From positions 10,478,001 through 10,542,000 of the forward strand of contig JBHGNT010000013.1 in NCBI GenBank assembly GCA_043228905.1: a DNA stretch of 64,000 nucleotides. Direction: 5' to 3'. This document shows positions 22,494-31,560 of the stretch, one piece after another; the stretch's first letter is position 1, and each line of letters starts with the position of its first letter. The position numbers and the translations under genes were made by a program. The DNA is from Azolla caroliniana. Its lineage: Eukaryota > Polypodiophyta. The notes under the pieces are model-generated. The model did no database searches. It was not told where the DNA came from and saw only the letters and a list, made by a program, of their open reading frames with translations.

Positions 22494-23241
22494 TGTCGTA
22501 GTGTATTTCGTACACTACGTGAAAAAGTAAAAATAATATAACCGATTTAATTACATATAAATAAATAAAATAATATATCAAGATATTTATCACGTGCATA
22601 GGGCAGGATTCGAACCCTGTACCTCCACGTAGCCAAACCTCAACCTTACCATTATGCTACCTTATCTTTAGTGTTCTATAAACAGATTTAATAACTATAA
22701 GTGCTTTATTTGCGCTTACCTTTATTAAAAGGTAAATCGTGCATTTTTAGAGTGTGTGAATATTTTATAGAAAAAAACGTAAGCAACTAAAAAGTGACTC
22801 GTGCACATCTAGCGTGCATGAGCACTATATTTAGCAAATAAAAGCAAGGATTAGAAAAGCATCACATGCATATTTAGTGTGCATGAACATATTAGAAAAA
22901 AAAGCATGTAGCTATGCTTAGTCTCTCCCATCACTACATAAGGATGGGGAGCACAATGTAATAGTGTGTGAAATATTTGGGAAATTGGATATATTTCCTA
23001 AAACACCAATTAACAAACTATACTCGTGGGATTCACGAGATTTCTATATCTTTCTCTATCAATCTAAATACATATTCTTACATAAATATTAATCAATAAA
23101 ATACATTATACTTGTGGGATTCACAAGTTTCTAATAATCTACTCATAATTATAATAGTCTCAAATTCTTCCTCCTCCTAGTCCAAAACCCCGGTGGTTCC
23201 CACCCGACTCACGCAACGATCCGGAGCCGAAAGGCACGACA
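22494..23241 (+). repeat. GAG-only element 5' LTR
   Basis: 748 bp, TGTCGTAGTG...GGCACGACA. Carries an antisense tRNA-like module near its start. Confidence 0.92.
22598..22668 (-). other. Antisense tRNA-like module in U3 (5' LTR)
   Basis: On the minus strand an A box GGTAGCATAATGGTAAG (22661-22645) is followed after about 30 bp by a B box GGGTTCGAATCC (22617-22606). These match Pol III internal promoters and point out of the element. The full tRNA cloverleaf is not clear. Confidence 0.55.
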
Positions 23242-23245
23242 CAGT

Positions 23246-23263
23246 TGGTGAACCCGACGTGAA
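23246..23263 (+). promoter_or_regulatory. PBS-like site of the GAG-only element
   Basis: TGGTGAACCCGACGTGAA begins four bases after the LTR. The TGG start fits a tRNA CCA end; the tRNA is not assigned. It differs from the copia and gypsy PBS types in the window. Confidence 0.6.
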
Positions 23264-23279
23264 GGCGGGTGGCAAGGAG

Positions 23280-24908
23280 ATGGAGAATCAACAAGAGGCG
23301 ATGAACATGATGATGATGATGTTCGAGAGAATGCTACAAGAACAACGCGAGATGTCGGAGATCACGACAGTAGTACAACGGCTCGTGCAACAGAACGGGC
23401 AATTCAATGGAAAGGACGTGTCACGCTATCTACGTGACTACAAAACGGAGATGTTGCGATATGGTATCTCAGAAAGATTGCAAGTGTTATCTTTCAACCG
23501 GGTGGCTACGGATGAGCTTCAAGAGAGAATCCACGAGATACAACAACAAAGCCCGACGTGGGAGTCCTTTGAAGAAGCTATACGAGACGCATATGACTAT
23601 CTAAGACCGAAGCGGACGAGGACATGGTCCACGAACGGCGGTCAACAGTGGGTGAAAAGCGGCCACCGACTACCACCGAAGGAGAGCTTGATGCAGAAGG
23701 GTTCGGAGATGCATGAAAAGTTGCAAGTCGACATTGAAGGGGAGCTTAAAACCGAACCAAAGTCGAGGCCAACAAAGGACGAGGAGGAGGAAGATCGAGG
23801 ACGAAAGGGTATCCCCACACCGGTTCCAGAGACTTCGGCGGTTGTGCCCGTGCACCAACGTGAGACCGGAGAGACGGAATGTGTCGGCGGAAAAGTGGAG
23901 GACCGGAAGGGCAACGAGGAAGACAAAGTAAATGAGCACGAACGAAGGGATTCCTTCACCATTGTTTCGGAGACTTCGGTACTCGAGCCCGTGTGTCTAC
24001 ATAACACCGAAGATAAGGAAAGTGGCGGAGAGAAAACAAAGGTCGAAGCCGATGCGTATGACGGAGAGATAGCCAAGGAGAACATGGCTATGGGTGAAAC
24101 AACGGAAGATGATAATACCGAGGATTCCTACCCACTAATTCTAGAGACTTCGGCGGTTGTGTCCGAGAACCAACGTGAGACCGGAGAGACGGGAGGTGGC
24201 AACAAGGAAGGTAAAGTCGGAAGCCGGTTCGGATGGAAGATGATCCGTCTGAAATTCCGATGTAAACAAAAGCATGACAACGCGAAGGTCGGGTCTACGA
24301 TGGGAGAAGCATGTAATACGGAGCACGCACTACGGCACCAAAAGAAGCACGTGCTACGGCGTAAAGAGAAGCACACGCTACGGCGCAAAAAGAAGCACGC
24401 GCTACGGTGCAAAAATAAGTATGCACTACGGGGTAATACGGCGCATGCACTACGATGGAATACGAAGCACGCGCTACGGCCTAATACGACGCATGCGCAA
24501 CATCGAGAAATAAAGCATGCATTAAAGCCGCACAAGGACCTAACAGCGAGCGCGTATTCGGAGGTCGACATCGACGCGTGGGTAGAACCTACGGAAGACA
24601 AGCGCGGAGTGGAGAGAGACAACACACCGAGATGCTCAAGAGTACCACAAGGGACCATGACAACCACTCATGGCAATGCAAAGAATGAACAAAGAATATG
24701 GTGGATCGGATGGCGACAATGGTTCGGGTGGAAAGAATGGGTCTACTCAAAATGGAGAGACAAAGTTGACATAGCGGGACAAATTGAGGATGAAGGGGAG
24801 ACAACGAGCATCGGCAACTTCGGCACATACCGGAGGATGTGCGGGTTCGGAGGGGGCGAGTGTCGTAGTGTATTTCGTACACTACGTGAAAAAGTAAAAA
24901 TAATATAA
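23280..24908 (+). CDS. Gag-like protein with His/Arg tandem repeats
   Basis: About 542 codons from ATG 23280, the first ATG after the PBS, open to the end and reading 48 nt into the 3' LTR. The N-terminal part resembles gypsy gag: a Met-rich helix, VQRLVQQNGQFNGKDVSRYL, MLRYGISERLQVLSF and WESFEEAIRDAYDYLRPK. The middle is acidic with three imperfect repeats around ETSAVVPVHQRETGE (about 23830, 23970, 24145). 24321-24536 encodes nine 8-residue units on the pattern K-H-A-L-R-x-x-x, strongly basic, where a zinc knuckle would be expected. Trp-rich end (WWIGWRQWFGWKEW). No catalytic motif. A single uninterrupted frame, unlike its decayed neighbours, suggests selection or youth. A capsid role is inferred. 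Confidence 0.72.
   Translation: MENQQEAMNMMMMMFERMLQEQREMSEITTVVQRLVQQNGQFNGKDVSRYLRDYKTEMLRYGISERLQVLSFNRVATDELQERIHEIQQQSPTWESFEEAIRDAYDYLRPKRTRTWSTNGGQQWVKSGHRLPPKESLMQKGSEMHEKLQVDIEGELKTEPKSRPTKDEEEEDRGRKGIPTPVPETSAVVPVHQRETGETECVGGKVEDRKGNEEDKVNEHERRDSFTIVSETSVLEPVCLHNTEDKESGGEKTKVEADAYDGEIAKENMAMGETTEDDNTEDSYPLILETSAVVSENQRETGETGGGNKEGKVGSRFGWKMIRLKFRCKQKHDNAKVGSTMGEACNTEHALRHQKKHVLRRKEKHTLRRKKKHALRCKNKYALRGNTAHALRWNTKHALRPNTTHAQHREIKHALKPHKDLTASAYSEVDIDAWVEPTEDKRGVERDNTPRCSRVPQGTMTTTHGNAKNEQRIWWIGWRQWFGWKEWVYSKWRDKVDIAGQIEDEGETTSIGNFGTYRRMCGFGGGECRSVFRTLREKVKII
24321..24536 (+). repeat. 24 bp in-frame tandem repeat in gag
   Basis: Nine units with core AAGCACGCGCTACGG; codon phase is kept throughout. 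Confidence 0.85.
24848..24860 (+). promoter_or_regulatory. Polypurine tract of the GAG-only element
   Basis: CGGAGGGGGCGAG directly before the 3' LTR. Confidence 0.65.
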
Positions 24909-25608
24909 CCGATTTAATTACATATAAATAAATAAAATAATATATCAAGATATTTATCACGTGCATAGGGCAGGATTCGAACCCTGTACCTCCACGTAGC
25001 CAAACCTCAACCTTACCATTATGCTACCTTATCTTTAGTGTTCTATAAATAGATTTAATAACTATAAGTGCTTTATTTGCGCTTACCTTTATTAAAAGGT
25101 AAATCGTGCATTTTTAGAGTGTGTGAATATTTTATAGAAAAAAACGTAAGCAACTAAAAAGTGACTCGTGCACATCTAGCGTGCATGAGCACTATATTTA
25201 GCAAATAAAAGCAAGGATTAGAAAAGCATCACATGCATATTTAGTGTGCATGAACATATTAGAAAAAAAAGCATGTAGCTATGCTTAGTCTCTCCCATCA
25301 CTACATAAGGATGGGGAGCACAATGTAATAGTGTGTGAAATATTTGGGAAATTGGATATATTTCCTAAAACACCAATTAACAAACTATACTCGTGGGATT
25401 CACGAGATTTCTATATCTTTCTCTATCAATCTAAATACATATTCTTACATAAATATTAATCAATAAAATACATTATACTTGTGGGATTCACAAGTTTCTA
25501 ATAATCTACTCATAATTATAATAGTCTCAAATTCTTCCTCCTCCTAGTCCAAAACCCCGGTGGTTCCCACCCGACTCACGCAACGATCCGGAGCCGAAAG
25601 GCACGACA
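24861..25608 (+). repeat. GAG-only element 3' LTR
   Basis: 748 bp. Repeats 22494-23241 including the antisense tRNA-like module (24965-25035). ACGG follows. Confidence 0.92.
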
Positions 25609-25971
25609 ACGGTCTTCGCTAGACGGCGGTTACAACAGAGGGTGCTCGTAGCTACTCTCACGCTCTCTCTCTCTCTCTCTCTCGCTCTCTGTACAATAGT
25701 TATACACCTACAACAATATCAACAACTATAAAGTGATTGCCCTAAGTCATATTTATACTTATATGAACTTAGGGCTATTTACAAATATAGCCTCAATGGG
25801 CTTACTCAGAAACATATTTACAGATATGTCTTCTACATCTTGTTCTCACTAGGTCTTCTATGTCCGGTTCTCAAGATCCCATCCGGAGGGATAGAAATCC
25901 CAACACAATACACATGATAATCAACATACAAAACAATTATTGCAATCCAGGACCAAATAGTGGCAACAACT

Positions 25972-26256
25972 TGTTGGGTGTATGCACCTCTAGTGGGAGG
26001 ATGATCCGACTGTTCTGAAATCCGACAGTCGAAGAGTCGGAAAACAGGAGCCGAGTTGATGAGGAACTCGGCCGAGGCTGAAACCAGAATCGTGTAAATA
26101 GCCAACTTGGGAGACTATAATTTGTAAATAGTCTAAGTGTGTGCCCCATGAGGGCTACGTATGTAAATAACTAGAAAGTTGTGTAAGTATATATGCAACT
26201 AGGGCAAACTCTTAGTTGTGTGTGGAAAAAAAGAACAGAGTTAGAACTATAGAACA

Positions 26257-26316
<60 letters not shown>

Positions 26317-26586
26317 GTGAGCCGCGCCATATCTGTGTGAGTAACAGCAAATGCGAAGAGCCCTATGCGGCTGATACACTCGACAAAGTGTTGTATTCCT
26401 CTCGGTGTTGTATATCCACTTTCTATAGTGAAGAAATCTGTTCACCCGTGGTTTTCCCCGTTTTAGAGTTTCCACTTAAATCTCTATGCACCATTGTTCA
26501 TCTTGTCTTTTCTGGTATTTCTGTAATTCGTATTTCAGCATTGTCTGCTCATTGTGATTTATATATTCCGCAACGATTTCTCAACA
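25972..26586 (+). repeat. Copia B 5' LTR (copy 1)
   Basis: 615 bp, TGTTGGGTGTATG...TTTCTCAACA. TATA-like GTATATATGC lies near 26188. A long (GA)n run at 26260-26313 is shorter in copy 2. Confidence 0.85.
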
Positions 26587-26589
26587 AAG

Positions 26590-26601
26590 TGGTATCAGAG
26601 C
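26590..26601 (+). promoter_or_regulatory. Copia B primer-binding site (copy 1)
   Basis: TGGTATCAGAGC, exact. Confidence 0.9.
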
Positions 26602-26614
26602 TTGAGCTGCAAGC

Positions 26615-27222
26615 ATGGAAGGAGGTGTGAGCGGATTCCCAGGTATGATAGTTCTAAACTCTCAGAACTATGTAGACTGGAAGATAAAGATCGAAGACCT
26701 TCTCATAGTAAAAGACCTGTATGAGCCAATCGACAGAGCAGAAATACCTAGGGGGGTATTGGAGTCGGACTGGAAGCTTTTGAATACGAAGGCAGTGGAC
26801 ACAATCCGACAACGTGTCAATGTAAGTGTCCTTTAGCATGTGGCGAACGACACGAATGCCCACGAGATGTGGCAGAAGTTGTCGGGTTTGTACAAGAGGA
26901 AGAACGCTCTAAACAAAACCTCGCTAATGAGAAAGATCGTACGGCTGAAATACAAAGACGGTGAGAGCATCGTCGAACACATCATCACATTTATGGGGTA
27001 TGTAAATCAACTTGCTGCGACCAAGTTTCCCTTGGATGACGCAATGCAGGCCATCCTGCTGATGTGCACACTGCCGGAAAGCTGGGAGAACCTGGTGGTT
27101 ACTCTCAGCACCTCCTGTCAAGAAGAGAACTTGTCTTTACAAATGGTGAAGACAAGCATCCTAAACGAGGAGGCAAGGAGGAAGGACAAAGGAGTCCTGT
27201 CCCAAACGGAGTCGAATCTGAT
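26615..27222 (+). pseudogene. Copia B gag (copy 1), truncated
   Basis: ATG 26615: MEGGVSGFPGMIVLNSQNYV, DWKIKIEDLLIVKDLYEPID, then TAG at 26834 after VNVSVL, where Copia C has Gln. It continues MWQKLSGLYKRKNALNKTSL, ILLMCTLPESWENLVV and LQMVKTSILNEEARRKDKG. It is cut at about residue 202 by the gypsy(-) LTR, before the zinc knuckle. Clear UBN2-type copia gag, with the closest relative in the window being Copia C. Confidence 0.85.
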
Positions 27223-27313
27223 TGTTAACTCTTAGGGCCGGACAATGGCCTAACACAGGGTGTCTACGGAAGACACTTCACCAAAGGGGTGTTACGGCAA
27301 GAGGATTAGAATC
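27223..27313 (-). repeat. Gypsy(-) 3' LTR, U5 end
   Basis: Begins TGTTAACTCTTAGGGCC on the plus strand, the reverse of the family's terminal bases. It ends in GAATC, which is repeated at 41919 after Copia C. Confidence 0.85.
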
Positions 27314-27950
27314 TGTTGGGATTACGGTCCCTCCGGATGGGATGGTCAGATGTCCGGGAATCGGGAATGAAGACCCGAATGAGGAGTACCCGGTATCGGA
27401 ACCGGATGATGAAGACCCGGTTTCGGATCCAGATGATGAAGACCCGGCTACGGAGCCGGATGACGAATGTACCCGGAGAGAGATCTGGATGCGGGGACAT
27501 ATTTGTGAATATGTTTGCCAAGGGCCCTCGAGGCGATATTTGTAAATAGCCCGAAAGTCATATGTGTATAAATATGACTTAGGGCAAACAGTTTTGTTGT
27601 TGTTGCTCATTTTTCTGTTTTCCACTTAGAGGGAGCGAAGTGAGAGCAACCGAGAGAGAGAGTGAGAGAGAGAGAGAGAAAGGAAGAGGTCGACGCCTCT
27701 GTGTAATACCGCCGCCTGTGGCGAGGACAGCGAGCTCAAGGTCGTCGCCTTGCAGCTCGCCATTGTACATTCCCTGCGTATAGTGATAGTTGGAGTCTTG
27801 CACTCCCGTGGTTTTTCCCGTCTAGGGTTTTCCACGCTAAACCCTGTGCATTCGAGTCTCTCTCTGTGTTTTCGATTTACTGCTGCATTGACTTGTGTGT
27901 CCTCGGTTGTGGCCGAGAGGTGAAGGTTTTGAAAGCGTCAATTTCTAACA
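27314..27950 (+). repeat. Copia C 5' LTR
   Basis: TGTTGGGATTACGG...AATTTCTAACA. U3 holds a 27 bp near-tandem repeat (about 27390-27465, core GATGATGAAGACCCGG). TATA GTATAAATATGAC is at 27567-27579, and a GA-rich tract follows at 27650-27685. Confidence 0.93.
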
Positions 27951-27953
27951 ATC

Positions 27954-27965
27954 TGGTATCAGAGC
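27954..27965 (+). promoter_or_regulatory. Copia C primer-binding site
   Basis: TGGTATCAGAGC, exact initiator-Met type, three bases after the LTR. Confidence 0.92.
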
Positions 27966-27985
27966 GACTGCAGTGCAAAAAAAAA

Positions 27986-29700
27986 ATGGAAGGCGGCAGC
28001 AGCGGGCAGCCGGGGATGATGGTGCTGAATGCGCAGAACTACGCCGACTAGAAGATAAAGATGGAGGATCTGCTCATTGTTCGGGACCTGTATGAACCGA
28101 TCGACAGGTCGGAAATACCCAAGGGGGTACTTGAGACGGAATGGAGGCTTCTGAACCGGAAAGCCGTTGCAACCATTCGGCAATACGTCGACGTGAGCGT
28201 TCTACAACATGTGGCGAACGACACCAACGCATATGAGATGTGGCAGAAGCTGTCGGGCCTCTACGAGAGGAAGAATGCGTTGAACCGGACCTCCCTGATG
28301 AGGAAGATAGTGAACCTCAAGTACCGGGACGGCGAGAGTATGGTGGAACACGTAAGCACGTTCATGGGATTCGTGAACCAGCTTGCGGCGATCAAGTTCC
28401 CGTTGGAGGATGCAATGCAAGCCATCATGCTGATGTGTACATTGCCGGAAAGCTGGGAGAACTTGGTGGTGACTCTCAGCACCTCCTGCACCGAAGATAA
28501 CTTGTCCCTACAAACGGTAAAGACAAGCATTTTGAACGAAGAAGCGCGTCGGGGAGATAAAGAACCGGCCTCCGATCCGAAGATGCTGCTTACCGAATCG
28601 GATCGGGGAAGACAACGGAACCGGAGTCCGCAAAGACGGGAGAAGTCGGGGACCCGGTCGCAGTCAAGAGGAAGGCCCACATGCTTCCACTGTGGGAAGC
28701 CGGGGCACTTCCGGAAGAATTGTCGGCATTACCGAAAGGACAACGGAGCCGACGACACCGATTCGAAGAAGTCTTCGGAACGGAACGGCGCTTACCGGGG
28801 AGCCACGGACCGGAATGGTTCGGATCGGCGAGGGCAGGACCGGAAAGGAACGACGGCACTCGCGGCAAGTGAAGAGGAGATCATGCTCATCACCGAAGAA
28901 GGTGAACTAAACATTGCCGGCGATGAGACCAGCTGGGTGGTCGATTCCGGAGCGTCGTTCCACCTGACCCCGGAAAGAAGATACTTCTCATCCTACACAG
29001 CCGGTGAGCATGGCTGTGTTCGGATGGGAAATGAAGGTACGTGCCGGATTGCCGGCATAGGAGACGTGTGGTTGACAACCTCAACCGGATGCAAAATGTT
29101 GCTGAAGGATGTCCGACACGTTCCGGAGGTTCGATTGAACCTGATTTCGGCCGGGAGGCTAGACGATGAAGGCTACACAGGTAGCATCCGGAACTGCGTA
29201 ATGAAGTTCAGCAAGGGGAGCCTGATAGTGGCTCGGGCCCGGAAAGTCAACACACTGTACCTTATGAATGCCTGGTTGTGTCCGGAGGAGTTGAACGTGG
29301 CAGCCGACACTGCCGGTGAGCTGTGGCACAAGAGACTGTGCCACATGAGTGAGAAGGGGATGAAGAGGCTTGCAGAAGACAACCTTATTCCAGTGAAGCA
29401 TGTGCACCTGGAGAAGTGCACCGATTGCCTGGCCGGTAAGCAGAACCGAACCTCCTTCCACTCAAGGCCACCGACGAGACGTAGCGCACCATTGGAGTTG
29501 GTGCACACTGACGTGTGTCAAGTAGAAACGAAGTCACATGGCGGAGCCCAGTACTTCGTGACATTCATTGATGACCACAGCCGGAAGCTGTGGACGGCAC
29601 CGTTGAAGACAAAGGACCAAGTGTTGTGCGTCTTCAAAGAACTCCACGCGAGAGTGGAAAGGGAATCCGGCAAGAAGCTGAAAGCGATACGAGCGGATAA
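27986..29700 (+). pseudogene. Copia C gag, protease and first part of integrase
   Basis: ATG 27986: MEGGSSGQPGMMVLNAQNYA, then TAG at 28049-28051 where Trp is expected, then open to 29700. Gag: MWQKLSGLYERKNALNRTSL and MLMCTLPESWENLVV. The CCHC knuckle CFHCGKPGHFRKNC is at about 28681-28722. Protease SWVVDSGASFHLTP (about 28930) keeps D-S-G. Integrase HHCC: LWHKRLCHMS ... CTDCLAGKQ; first catalytic Asp in LVHTDVC and second in KAIRADN, which is where gypsy(+) cuts. Frame resumes at 38922. A single TAG separates this from an apparently functional polyprotein. Confidence 0.92.
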
Positions 29701-30119
29701 TGTTACCGGCCGGCAAGGACTCCAAAATACAGAGTGAAGGAATTAATTAAGTATGGTTGTAAATAAGCATAGTATGGACGGACGGACTGGAAACTGTATG
29801 CCGTTCCAGATCCGGACGGATCCCGAATAGGTGGGATAGGCACCGTTTTGTACTACGGGCCGGAAACCTATTTAAAGGCCCGGACCCCATTGTAATCGCA
29901 GCGGATAATTAATAGAGCGTATGGTGTTTATACTTCTGTGTTGATTTCCGTTCTGTACTTACTGTTATATCTTACGCATGTAATTAACAATAGCGCTCTA
30001 ATCGTGTAACCTACTTAAGTCGGTGTAATCGTTGAGTCATAATCCTATGCCGTAATCACCCTTTGGTGAAGTGTCTCCGTGACACCTTGTGTTAGGCCTT
30101 GTCCGGTCAGAGAATAACA
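29701..30119 (+). repeat. Gypsy(+) 5' LTR
   Basis: 419 bp, TATA box TATTTAAA at 29869-29876. Confidence 0.94.
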
Positions 30120-30125
30120 CAGTTT

Positions 30126-30143
30126 TGGCGACCACGATTCCTG
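30126..30143 (+). promoter_or_regulatory. Gypsy(+) primer-binding site
   Basis: TGGCGACCACGATTCCTG, six bases after the LTR. Identical in gypsy(-) at 50767-50750. tRNA not assigned. Confidence 0.7.
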
Positions 30144-30172
30144 CTTTCTCGCAGCGAACGACAGCTTAATGG

Positions 30173-31560
30173 ATGACGTGACCAACGCACGACCTGGTTA
30201 CAGACCGAGCTCGACGCCTCGCCGAACGGCAAAGACGGCGTGAGACTTTCCAGCAAGCAGCGCACGAAATTCGCTCGGATCGTTCGTTCTCCAACGAGAT
30301 CCGGAGAGTCGCGGAGGAATCTCTTCGGTTACAACAAACTCGCGACCAGGACGACGGAAGCAGTCTAAGTAGTCTCCGGGAAACCGAACGCCTCCTCGAG
30401 GCGCTGGCAAGCGGAGAAAACGAGGCAGAAGCCTTTTCAGCCTACGAATCGGATTCCGAAGGGGGATACAGCGTGCACACGAACTACCGGAGCAGCAACG
30501 ATACCCCCGGCGGCCCGGAGGACGACGGGTCGGATACCGTGCCGACTCCAGAACCAGAACCGCTCGACCAGGGCTATCCGGAACCGCAAACGGAAGCCGT
30601 CAACCCACCAACACCGGAAGTGGAAGAAGCAAAGCCACCGACACCAACGAAAGAGCCGGCGAAGGTACCGGAAAAAGAACCGGAAGAGGAACCGGAAAAA
30701 GCACCGGCAAAACAACCGGAAGTGGAACCGGAGAGAAAACCGGAAAGATATCAACAAACGCCACTAAACCGCGGCCTAATACTGGACGACGACATGCCTT
30801 TCCAATACTCAAAGTATTGCGATGATCCGGACGCGGAAGCGCATGTTCATGCCTTCGAGCAGACATGGGAAGCAAATCACACGTCCGGTACCGACCGGCA
30901 CAGGATGTCCGGTACGGAGATAGACAAGAGAATGATGGCCGGTACGGGAATCGGCATGATAACTACGACCGGTATGAGCGATCGGACCGTTATCGGGAGT
31001 CCAACAGACGACACGAGCAATACGACAGAGACCATTCCCCTGGTTACCGAAGGCACCAGGAGGACTACGGCCGATTTTACGATCCACCACGACTGGACTA
31101 CCGAAATAAAAATAAGAATAATAAGAAACGTAATTTCAAGAAAGGTGGTCACACTAGGGACCCGGAACATGGAACCCCAAGGAGCCAACCGGCACAGAAC
31201 GCACCAATCACTACGGGACCGACTCCGGATACCAGCAATGCTGAATCCAGCAATACCCGTAAAGAGTACTGCTATTACTGCAGGCAGGAAGGCCACTACA
31301 GTAACCAGTGCCTGGCAAAGAGCTACGATAAACGACCAGCAGTTAATATGGTGGTTCCGGAAGTGGCGGATGTACAACAAGTAACCACACGGTCGAAAGG
31401 CATGGCCAAAGAGTGGGAAACACAAGAGGCCATACGAAAACAGGCGACGGAATGGGTGAAGGAAGCCAATGAAAGGAACGTCGCGGACGCGGAACGGCAA
31501 AAGGCGAATACCATAGGGAGTGCCGGCGGTAGCCACGCAGAAAACGAGACATGGCAATCA
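30173..31560 (+). pseudogene. Gypsy(+) gag with capsid deletion
   Basis: By comparison with gypsy(-), the start is ATG 30173. Codon 3 is TGA (30179) where the relative has AGA. The N-terminal part has RLAERQRRRETFQQAAHEI and ends in AFSAYESDSEGGYSVHTNYR, followed by a Pro/Glu-rich repeat tract (about 30540-30750) and MPFQYSKYCDDPDAEAHVHA. After FEQTWEANH about 230 residues present in gypsy(-) are gone and the frame shifts (about 30870). Then come an Asp/Arg/Tyr-rich stretch and the CCHC knuckle CYYCRQEGHYSNQC (about 31270-31311). Without the capsid it cannot form particles by itself. Confidence 0.85.

Larger units (their letters stand above)
22494..25608 (+). mobile_element. GAG-only, non-autonomous LTR retrotransposon
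   Basis: 3115 bp. Two 748 bp LTRs (22494-23241, 24861-25608) are almost identical (I saw one substitution), so insertion is recent. TG...CA ends with TGTCGT/ACGACA inverted termini. Flanks are ACGG on both sides, a 4 bp target duplication. The 1619 bp interior has a PBS-like site, one long gag-like ORF and a purine-rich tract, but no protease, RT, RNase H or integrase. Such elements need a partner for reverse transcription. It lies inside solo LTR X. A solo LTR of the same family is at 48003-48727. Confidence 0.88.
22286..25905 (-). repeat. Solo copia LTR (family X), split by the GAG-only element
   Basis: Minus-strand LTR with segments 22286-22493 and 25613-25905 (about 500 bp joined). In its own direction it starts TGTTGGGATTTCTATCCCTCC and ends GTGGTTCTCCACA. 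TATA TATAAATATGAC is near 25750 and a GA tract near 25665-25683. It is flanked by a perfect 5 bp duplication CAATA (22281-22285 and 25906-25910), with no PBS or coding sequence, so it is a solo LTR left by LTR-LTR recombination. It resembles the Copia C LTR in TATA context and in the GTGGTTTTTCCC block. Confidence 0.8.
25972..27222 (+). mobile_element. Copia B, copy 1 (5' LTR and gag)
   Basis: LTR 25972-26586, PBS 26590-26601, gag 26615-27222, then interrupted by the gypsy(-) 3' LTR. The whole segment, and 13 bp upstream of it, recurs at 51011-52248 with about 1 percent difference, including the same gag stop. The rest of Copia B is represented only in copy 2. Confidence 0.85.

Noticed and set aside
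22598-22668. Functional tRNA gene
   Set aside because: A and B boxes are present but acceptor and T stems do not pair well, and no clear anticodon arm; treated as tRNA-like only.
24321-24536. CRISPR-like array
   Set aside because: Contiguous 24 bp coding repeats without spacers in a eukaryotic retroelement.
23642-24667. Ser/Phe/Val-rich minus-strand frames over the GAG-only element
   Set aside because: Antisense shadow of the gag frame; they mirror its repeats.
26212-26475. Minus-strand frame with a Ser-Leu repeat
   Set aside because: Translation of the GA dinucleotide run in the Copia B LTR.
30437-30875. Arg/Phe-rich and Pro/Val-rich minus-strand frames
   Set aside because: Antisense of the Pro/Glu repeat tract of gypsy(+) gag.
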